DNA of 64,000 bases. It comes from Tupaia tana (taxonomy: Eukaryota > Chordata > Mammalia > Scandentia > Tupaiidae). The translations under genes and the position numbers were made by a program. Shown piece after piece: positions 56,870 through 64,000 of this stretch. Under the pieces are notes generated by a model that was given only the letters and a program-made list of their open reading frames with translations, searched no databases and was not told where the DNA came from. The stretch covers positions 36,971,233-37,035,232 of the forward strand of contig JAKSZU010000004.1 in the NCBI GenBank assembly GCA_026018925.1, written 5' to 3'. Each line of letters starts with the position of its first letter. Position 1 is the first letter of the stretch.

Positions 56870-57070
56870 CAAATGTCAATGATTATTTTAACTCTCTGTG
56901 TGATCTTGAACAAATAGTCAATCTCTCTGATTCTCTACTTCTTCACTGCTCAATGTGAATAATAGAATCTACCTTGTGTAATCCTTATAAATAATAGCAT
57001 GAGATGATGTAAAATTACACTCTCAACTCAGATTCTGGCATAAGAATAGGTGTTCAAAAAATGTGACTTG
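56870..57070 (+). repeat. MIR
   Basis: GTGTGATCTTGAACAAATAG, CAATCTCTCTGATTCTC, TGTGAATAATAGAATCTACC and GATTCTGGCATAAGAATAGG follow MIR order. Confidence 0.78.
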
Positions 57071-57071
57071 T

Positions 57072-57348
57072 GGGACCAGCAGGTGGTGTGGTAGTTAAGG
57101 TGCTGGTCTCCCACATGGTTGACTGTGGTTCAAGTCCTGGACTTGGTTTGAAACTCGTGCTAGGCTCATGTGCATGTGTGTGCAAAATTACAAAAAGAGA
57201 AGGGAGGGAGAGAAGAATTGTGGCATGGCCATCCCTCTTGCTGGGTGATTTATCACTTTCTCTCTCTGTCTCCCATTGTCTCTCTCCAGCGAGTGCATGC
57301 TCCCTACAGGGAGGAAAATAAAAAAAAAGAAAGAAAGAAAAAAAAAGG
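57072..57348 (+). mobile_element. Family A SINE
   Basis: Starts GGGACCAGCAGGTGG; the tail has GAAA units. Perfect 15-bp duplication AAAAAATGTGACTTG (57056-57070 and 57349-57363). Confidence 0.94.
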
Positions 57349-57404
57349 AAAAAATGTGACTTGCTCCTCTAGCCTTCTTTCCATCACAAAGATTTACAGT
57401 TACT

Positions 57405-57645
57405 TTTTAAAAAAGTTTATTTATTTATTTTTTCCATTAGTGAGAGAGACAGAGAGACAAAAAGACAGAGAGACAGCATCTCTAACAAGATCCCAAGCTT
57501 TAGTGCATGCCCAGTCTTAGTGAGCCCTGGATCAGGGGCACGTGTGTGCCCAGTGCAGTCAGGGAGGTGCTCAGGCATGATCTCAGACCCTTCTCACATG
57601 GGATTGGCTCATAGAGCACCATGTTTTATTATGCTGTCTGGCCTC
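57405..57645 (-). mobile_element. Family C SINE
   Basis: Antisense: TTTATTTATTTATTTTTTCC tail, TTAGTGAGAGAGACAGAGAG, AGTGAGCCCTGGATCAGGGG, ending TTATGCTGTCTGGCC. The sense head starts GGCCAGACAGCATAATA. Confidence 0.8.
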
Positions 57646-57829
57646 CTCATAGCTGCTTACTAATAGATGCTTTTGTCTTTGGGAGGAAAAAACGTCATTT
57701 TTATGACTTTTCATAATCATTCTTTTTAAAGAATAAAATAGAAGAGTAATAAAGGATAAATAATACATTTTGTTTTTCTGCTTACGAGCTCAGCATACTT
57801 CAAATATGATTGCTCATTACCATTTATAA

Positions 57830-58095
57830 AGGATATATTAATTGAGCACATATTTATCCAGTGCCCACTCTGTGCTGGGGTGTTCTAGATCATAGGAATT
57901 TAGCAGTGAACAAAACTTGACAAGATTTCTTTTTGTCTTTTCTGAAACACATTCTAGAGACACAAATAAACAAATAGATAACATATTTTTAGGTGGTGAC
58001 ACATTCTATAAAGAAAAATAAACAAGAAGGTAAGACAGAGAAGGATGGCAGACACTATTTTAATTAAGATTCTCAGAGAAGACATCTACAAGGAG
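57830..58095 (-). repeat. LINE-2 3' part, antisense
   Basis: TTATCCAGTGCCCACTCTGTG, GGGTGTTCTAGATCATAGG and GCAGTGAACAAAACTTGAC match the antisense L2 3' end. Confidence 0.8.
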
Positions 58096-58690
58096 ATGTT
58101 TGAACTCCTTGCCCATCACACCAAATAACATAAGGGAACATTTGTGGCCTCTGAATTGCTTTTGCAGTGTTCCTAAGAGATAGCTTATTTTTATTATTTT
58201 TCTCTCGTATTCAATGCACTATGGGGCTCAGTGGTAGAGAAAGCCCCTTCCTTACCTTTCTTTGCTGCTTATAGACTATTTTGTTCATTTTCTTTCTCAG
58301 AAACCTGGCTCCCTGGGAGCACGTGCCATCCAACCACAACACCCATCTCCCCTCTTAGGTGAAGTCTTCCACATACCTCTTGGTCACTCCTTCTAACTTA
58401 CTGATACTGAAGTATTTGACTCTGTCTTCTTTACAGAGTGTGATTATTTGAGATCACTCCTCCGTCCATGTAGATGATCTGTTCGATATTTTGGTCTTAT
58501 ACTTACTTGCTATCACCCTGAATAACTATTTCTTTCATACCAGCTAAGCCATCTTTTCTCACATGTTTACCCTAGACCTTTTAGTTACCAATAACTGAAC
58601 TGTCTCCAAAATCCCCATGCCAAGCATTCTGCTGTTGACATCACTTCCCATCTTTCCAGCTCATCTCTATTCCCCTACTAGAATTCTACT
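58096..58690 (+). repeat. Possible ancient LINE endonuclease-region relic
   Basis: TACCCTAGACCTTTTAGTTAC and CAATAACTGAACTGTCTCC resemble a common mammalian LINE segment whose translation reads 'LDLVITNN'. Heavily degraded; the rest is unassigned. Confidence 0.35.
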
Positions 58691-58694
58691 CCAT

Positions 58695-59120
58695 TATGAC
58701 TTCTAATAAAGGGAAAACTTCAGGCAATTTAGTTTAGTGGAGTTTAATTGCACAAAGAAAACACAGTTCAAATGGGGGACCCTGAAATGACTTCCAAGGG
58801 ACTCTAGGTAGCTTCATGGTCACGTGCTATTTAAGTTTCAGAAAAAGAAAGTGACATATGCAGGAACGGAGCAGTGTGATACCAAAATGGAAGTGGGAGA
58901 ATGAGGTAGAGAAATAATTGGATTAATTACATCTTGAAGTTTATTTGCGTTAACACAGTTTAAAAGGCAGGATGTCTGTGACTGATTAAAGCATAGCTAC
59001 TGTGATTGGCTATAACTTAGCAATTTTGCTATGGAAGCAGTTTTCTGAATAAAGTCTGAGTTTGCTTAAAGAAACTAAGGCAGTAGTATGGAGGTTTTCT
59101 CAGGCCAATATACTTCAGCA
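58695..59120. mobile_element. LTR- or MER-type repeat
   Basis: GGCAATTTAGTTTAGTGGAG, TTTAATTGCACAAAGAAAAC and GTGATTGGCTATAACTTAGC recall a widespread mammalian LTR-type repeat. An AATAAA lies near 59044-59050. Strand and family uncertain. Confidence 0.45.
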
Positions 59121-59497
59121 TTTCCACTTTACCATTTACCATTTTTCTCTCTTACTCTCCTCAACTCCTCACGTGTACATTCCCCACGTCTTTCCCTACT
59201 CATTTTAGATTTCAGTGTTTATTATTAAAATAACTTTTAAAATAAAAACCTTAGAAGTCCACCAAAAAAAAAAAAAAAAAAAAAATTTGAGCAAAATTTC
59301 CGAGCACAAGAATAGCTAAGTATGGCTGGAGAAAATGCAACCACTCACTTGGGCTCATCCTAAATTAATGACCACAAATCTCAGATGATCTGGCAGCATT
59401 ACTCAGCAATTTTACTGCATGTATTAGGTCAGTTCACTTTCCAAGTCTCCAAAACATCTATTTCATACTATTTAATTTCTCATGAAAACTCTAAAAC
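59121..59497. other. Non-coding stretch
   Basis: Includes an A-run (59263-59284) without a recognised retrotransposon body. Confidence 0.4.
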
Positions 59498-59757
59498 CAG
59501 GCCAGCTAGTGACATGGTGGTTAAGGTCACTGGATCAAGTCTTGGACCTGGTGGCTTGCAAAACATGCTAAGTATGTGTGCTCAAAAAATCCCAAAGGAG
59601 GAATTGGAAGAGAAAAGATCACAGCTTGGCTATCCCCTATGGGTGTGTGTGGGAATGTTTTCTCATTTTCTTTCTCTCTCTCTTTTTCTCTCCCTCTGTC
59701 TTTGTTTCTGTCTCCCTCCACAAGTGCAAGCACCTTTTGGCAAAAAAATACCAAACA
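59498..59757 (+). mobile_element. Family A-related SINE, old, first of tandem
   Basis: CCAGGCCAGCTAGTGACATGG head, CCCAAAGGAGGAATTGGAAG body, 3' end CACCTTTTGGCAAAAAAATA. Confidence 0.83.
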
Positions 59758-60008
59758 GGACCAGCGAGTGATATAGTGGTTAAGGTGGTGGACTCCCATG
59801 TAGTCGACTGCGGTTCAGTCCTGGACCTGGTGACTTGAAACTCTCACCAGGCTTGTGTGCATGCATGCCAAAATCCTGAGAGGAAAATGGAGACAGGAAA
59901 TCACCCCTGTGATTTCTTACAGGGGTGAATTCTTACTTTCTCTGTCGCTGTCTTTCCAGTGAGCACACATGCCCTATAGCAAAAATCTATTAAAAAAGAA
60001 AGAAAACC
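59758..60008 (+). mobile_element. Family A SINE, second of tandem
   Basis: Starts GGACCAGCGAGTGATATAG. An internal TCACCCCTGTGATTTCTTAC duplication near 59905-59935. 3' end CCCTATAGCAAAAATCTATT. Confidence 0.87.
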
Positions 60009-61154
60009 TCCAAAATCATGTTCATGACTCTCAATTTTACTGAGAAAACAGAAGAAAGCAGAGCACTAATACCTGTATAATTGACATAAAACCTACCGAT
60101 GTGCTTTGTGTTTTCTTTGTATACAATCCGTGAACCAGCCCCAGTGTCTCTGTGGTACACTGGACCCAACTGCATCTGGCTTTCTCGAGGATTTTGCACC
60201 TGCCTCTCCTTCCCTCACTTGGTTATCAAGTTCTCTCTCTCTCGAGTACACAAGTATGACATTAAAAAAAGCTTATATGGACTCCATAGCCACCTCCAAT
60301 TACTACTTTATGTCTAGAATCTTCTTCACATCAAAGCTTTTAAAAAGTTGTCCATTTCTCCCACTCCTATCCTCGCCTCAACACACTTCAGTTAGACTTT
60401 TGTCCACTATACCCAAATAAAAATTCCACTATCTGTATCTTTCCTTTTCCCCAAACCTATAGCATATTACCAATCTTCCTCATCTTACTCTGCTTCATAC
60501 ATTTGTAAAGATTACTGCTTACTTGATGTGAACTTAAATAATTTTTTAACTCTCAGATTTTAGAATGGAAGTCCCTGAAGCATCTGAGTCCCTTTACATT
60601 CATTAAGTGGATTTGGACTGAGTTGAGTAAAGAAGGCCTTTCTCCTGTTAGGCACGGGTTTACCAGCCCCCACATTTCTCCTGATAAGCTTAGAGGCAAC
60701 ATTTTTGATGCACAGTCCCAGCTAGGATTCATCTAGTCTCAAACTCTAATAATTACAAACTGAATACTGAGGTTCAACAATCAGGGATAGAATATTTGAT
60801 ACCTAACCTGACTGTAAAGTCTTTTTCAAATCACCTTTTATTTATCTTATTTAAATTCATACTGTTTTTCAAGTCTCTAGGTTTTTTTTCCTGGTGGTTA
60901 GAGGTTCTAATCCCTTACTTTTGCTTGAAAACAAATTTGTTTTTATGGGTTTATAACAATTTCCTATCAATAGGTCCCTCATTGAAAGGAAGTCACAGTT
61001 CATTGCATGTTAGTCTTTTAAAAAGCCTAGTTAACTGGATGATTTCTTCTGTGGATGAAAGTATTTTGGACCTAGGGCAAAAATTATTTGCTGGAAAACA
61101 GTAGCTCATTTACATACTAAAATTCAGTGTCATTCTGCTTCTGCATTTTTTTTG
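60009..61154. other. Long unique non-coding stretch
   Basis: No repeat named. Frames of 72-104 codons near 60100-60420 and 60796-61104 have no recognisable motif. Confidence 0.4.
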
Positions 61155-61415
61155 TATTGTTTTATTTTGTTTTTGAAATGTACTGTAGGGCATGTGCACT
61201 TGCCAAAATGAGAAAGAGAAATAAAGTAAGAAAGCACGTCCCTGAGAAGGGGAAATGGCCACACCACAACTTCTCCTCCATTCTCCTCTTAGGATTTTGG
61301 GCACACATGCAAACATGCCCAGCATATTTTTTAAGCCATGAGTTTCAGAACTCAGACAGCACAGTTGGCCATGTAGGATCCAACCTTCTTAACTACCATG
61401 CCACTTACTGGTCCG
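61155..61415 (-). mobile_element. Family A-related SINE, old
   Basis: Antisense: TACTGTAGGGCATGTGCACTT, CACACCACAACTTCTCCTCC, ending CCACTTACTGGTCC. Confidence 0.82.
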
Positions 61416-61609
61416 GTTTCTATGTTTTCAGGCCCTTAAACTTCCAGTATTGGTGAAGATGAGTCAGAAGGCGAAGTAGTGGGGTGCAGGAATTATCAAT
61501 TCCAACAGACCTTTCAATTTGGCCAAAGAAGTATTTTAAAGAAATCTAAGATTAAATTTCTTTAAACTGAATGTGCATTCAGTTCACCAAGACCCAAACA
61601 ACCATTTTC

Positions 61610-62060
61610 TATTACTTTAAATAGAACTAATTTTATTTAGCAGTATCTTTTTGAGAGTCTTCTATGTAGTAGATACTGTACTATGTCCTAGAGATATATC
61701 AGAAAACAAAATAGGGCAGGGTCCCAAGTCTCATAAAGCCTACATTCTAGTGGAGAGAGACTGATAAATAAATGAACAATAAAGCATCAAATAATGACAA
61801 ATAGAATGAAGTAAATAAAATGATATAGCATGGAATATTTGCAAGAGAAGGTAATAATATAGATAGAGTAGATTAGGAAGGCCTGTCTAAGGAGTTAACA
61901 TCTGTTCTAAGGCCTCAGGGATAGGAACAAGGGATTATGTGAAGAACCAGGAAGAGTATGCTAAGCAAAGCTAACAGCAAGGGCAAAAAGATTGTGGCAG
62001 GTAGAATTTGGTTTGCCCAAGGAGAATGAAGGTCAATGCAAAATATGAACAAGAAGGAGA
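61610..62060 (-). repeat. LINE-2 fragment, antisense
   Basis: GTACTATGTCCTAGAGATAT, CATAAAGCCTACATTCTAGTG, GAAGGCCTGTCTAAGGAG and TTCTAAGGCCTCAGGGATAG run in antisense L2 order. The same L2 resumes at 62860 after three SINEs. Confidence 0.8.
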
Positions 62061-62092
62061 GTAGTGTATAATGAGATCAGCAAAGTAACAGA

Positions 62093-62283
62093 GCTCAGCT
62101 GCGGTGGCATGTACTGTTAAGACACTACCACTCAGAGGCTGAGGCCACATGGGAGGCCCAGGCTCAATTCCTCACCCAACCTAAACAGGCCGCACATAGT
62201 GATATAAGAAAGTGGTTCTAGCTAGCTGGAAGGCTAGGGGAGGAGGATTGCAATATGGGTGAGACTGTTAAAACTATTTCTCT
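62093..62283 (+). mobile_element. Family D chimeric SINE
   Basis: A tRNA-like head (GGTGGCATGTACTGTTAAGA; B-box-like GGCTCAATTCC) followed by AGTGGTTCTAGCTAGCTGGA and GGCTAGGGGAGGAGGATTGC. These line up with the 7SL/Alu segment 'gtagtcccagctactcgggaggctgaggctggaggatcgc'. Confidence 0.6.
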
Positions 62284-62523
62284 GGGGCCAGCAGCTGGTA
62301 TGGTGCTGAGGTGCTGGACTCACCATGGCCGACCATAGTTGGAGTTCCAGACCCAGTGGCTTGAAAATCACTCCAGATGTGTGTGCCTATGTGCCCAAAG
62401 TCCCTAGAGGAGAATGGAGAAGGAATTGGGGAGAATTAGGGAGGAGTGTTTCTTACTTTCCCTTTCTGTTTCTCTGTTTCTCTCTGGCAAGTGCACAGGC
62501 CCTATAACAAAAAATAAATAAAT
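62284..62523 (+). mobile_element. Family A SINE
   Basis: Starts GGGGCCAGCAGCTGGTATGG, tail AAAAAATAAATAAAT. It stands between two family D copies in the same orientation. Confidence 0.9.
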
Positions 62524-62760
62524 TGGCTGAGCTGTGGGGGTGCAAGTGGTAGGAGGCTGCTATACTATGTTAGAGCTACATGGGAAAACCAAGTTCTATT
62601 TTTGGATGGACCTGAACATTCCAGGTGGGCACAAGTCTGTGGTCCTGGCTGTCTGGAATAATGGGAAAGGTTCATGGTATGAGAAATCTTGTTGAGAGTA
62701 CCAGTTTCAAATAAGAAAAAGAAAAAGAGGAAAAGAGAAAGGGAGAAAGAAAAAAGAAAC
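62524..62760 (+). mobile_element. Family D chimeric SINE
   Basis: Head GGCTGAGCTGTGGGGGTGC with B-box relic CAAGTTCTATTTTTGG. Then CATTCCAGGTGGGCACAAG and TCTGTGGTCCTGGCTGTCTG, which parallel 7SL 'ggccgggcgcggtggcgcgtgcctgtagtcccagct'. Tail of AAGAAAAAG units. Confidence 0.62.
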
Positions 62761-62859
62761 TTAAAAAAAATCTATTCCTCTCTCATAAAAAAAAAATTGT
62801 TAGACAGGTAGCGGATAATAGATCAGGGAGACTTACAAGCTATAGTCAGTATTTTGGGT

Positions 62860-63330
62860 ATAATCTAAATGCGACAGACAGCTATACATGGTTTTCAAGT
62901 ATCATCTGGCTTCTATTTTTTTAAAGTATACTTCAGTTACTGTAGAAAAAGTTTTTTATAGTCTCCATGAATAAAAATAGAAAGACCACTGAGAAAAATC
63001 CAGATGACAGTTAATATAGCTTCGGGTAGTTTCGAAAACTGTTAATGTGAGCAGAATATACAACTATGGGATAGCTATTGGAAATAGAACCATCGAGCAG
63101 TTGTGGTTTCCTCATGAACAAATATATCAGACGAGGAAAGGGGAAGAATCAAACACAATGCCTGGGGTTTTGCTTTGAGCAACTAGGAAGATGACAGTGC
63201 TATTTATTGATACGGAACGAAGGAGAAACAGATTTAGTTGGGGAAATAAAGAATTCTGTTTGGGCCATGTGGAGTCCAAGATGCCTATTAGGCATCCATT
63301 GTGAATGTTGAGTAGGCAGTGACTATAGAA
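62860..63330 (-). repeat. LINE-2 fragment, continued
   Basis: GGTTTTGCTTTGAGCAACTAG, AAGATGCCTATTAGGCATCC and TTGAGTAGGCAGTGAC match the L2 reverse-transcriptase complement ('ttgagatgcctattagacatcc... gagtaggcagttgg'). Confidence 0.85.
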
Positions 63331-63394
63331 ATCACTGTATATATTTGAATTACCCCTAAAGGCTTCTGAGTTTATAATTCTGATGTAATGGGTA

Positions 63395-63640
63395 GGTTAA
63401 GAATGTTGGTTCAGGAGTAAAAAGATCTTCAAATCCAGGTTCTGCTGCTTCCCAGCTCTGTGACTTTTGGCTAGATTCTTAAGTTGTCTAGACTTTGGAA
63501 TCCTCATTTCTCTAATCAGATTAAAATATTATGTAACTCATATATTGATTGTGAAGATTTAAAAATTTAATTTATGAAAATTATTTAAGCAAGTACATGG
63601 AAAAATGTAAGTGTACAATATAATTAGGTATTATTTGCCG
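63395..63640 (+). repeat. MIR
   Basis: GTTCAGGAGTAAAAAGATC, ATCCAGGTTCTGCTGCTTCC, CAGCTCTGTGACTTTTGGC and GAATCCTCATTTCTCTAATC follow MIR order. Confidence 0.82.
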
Positions 63641-63735
63641 AACATCTACTCTGAGGTATGCCCTTTGTATTCATTATTTCACTTAATCTTTCCAAACTCC
63701 CCACATCATCCCTCTATGAGCTAAATAACAGTCTA
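63641..63735 (-). repeat. MIR, antisense fragment
   Basis: GCCGAACATCTACTCTGAGG and CACTTAATCTTTCCAAACTCC are MIR complement; abuts the MIR of opposite strand. Confidence 0.55.
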
Positions 63736-64000
63736 CAGGAGACTAGGAACAGGAAAAAAAAATGCAAACACAGATTTATTTTTCACTTTTCAACAAAATA
63801 GGAATACCTGTATAGACTATCCCTTACTTATCAATGTAGGAAACATGTCTATGAACCTGAAATGTGAATCTCTCCATTGAAATTCAGATTTTTATGTCTA
63901 TTTATCTTCTTTGCTGTCTCTCCTCACAAACTTAACATAATCTGATTTCTACTGTCTTTCTCAACTCAGTTGATAACAACTCAGGCCTTCAAATTGCTCA

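Noticed and set aside
60106-60420. 104-codon plus-strand open frame.
   Set aside because: Low-complexity Ser/Leu-rich translation of C/T-rich sequence; no motif or upstream gene structure.
13190-63330. Apparent strand bias: all long LINE-2 fragments read as antisense.
   Set aside because: Probably recognition bias, because the antisense L2 3' end is the easiest to spot by eye. Two short sense L2 3' ends are present, and MIR copies occur on both strands.

Overview
The window is nuclear DNA of a placental mammal and reads as intergenic or deep intronic sequence. I find no intact protein-coding gene, no rRNA or tRNA gene, no CRISPR array and no bacterial or viral gene. Nearly every long open frame lies inside a repeat. 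Mammalian origin rests on old elements shared by placental mammals: MIR, LINE-2, CR1/L3, decayed L1M, a MaLR-type LTR and a Tigger-like DNA transposon. Younger lineage-specific elements are laid over them. The dominant one is a tRNA-derived SINE, called family A here, with about 44 copies. From memory it best fits the CYN-type tRNA SINEs of colugos (Dermoptera), but I could not check this and I do not recognise the chromosomal locus.

SINE families used below. Family A (about 260-280 bp) starts GGG(A)ACCAGCAG. It has a tRNA-like head with A and B boxes, a G/A-rich body, a C/T-rich stretch, a CCCTATAGCAAAAACCTC end and an A tail. 'A-short' lacks the body and ends in an AAT-rich tail. Family B shares the body and ends near CTCTATCATGA. 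Family C has a different head and an A/T-rich tail. Family D has a tRNA-like head followed by a stretch resembling the 5' Alu domain of 7SL RNA.

Layout. 1-7.2 kb: SINEs of families A and D, and a 5'-truncated L1 (3208-4513) inserted in a MIR. 8.3-12.7 kb: an old L1M interrupted by a 2.7 kb ORF1-only LINE (HAL1-like) with two tandem 5' promoter-type monomers and a doubled 3' region. 13.2-15.1 kb: LINE-2 with a cluster of SINEs from three families. 15.1-30.6 kb: mostly unique DNA with LINE-2/MIR relics, long SINE-poor stretches and a candidate conserved regulatory block (25.04-25.50 kb). 30.6-41.3 kb: dense SINE traffic. 41.3-45.3 kb: SINE-free, with L1M and MIR relics. 45.3-57.6 kb: dense SINEs, an MST-like LTR, another LTR that abuts a truncated SINE, and a second candidate conserved block (54.4-54.9 kb). 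57.6-64 kb: LINE-2, an LTR-like repeat, tandem SINEs and a D-A-D SINE trio.

The functional content is that of a retrotransposon community. The SINEs carry pol III promoter boxes but encode no protein, and they depend on L1 machinery, as the target-site duplications and A tails show. Coordinates of old repeats are approximate because they were read by eye.
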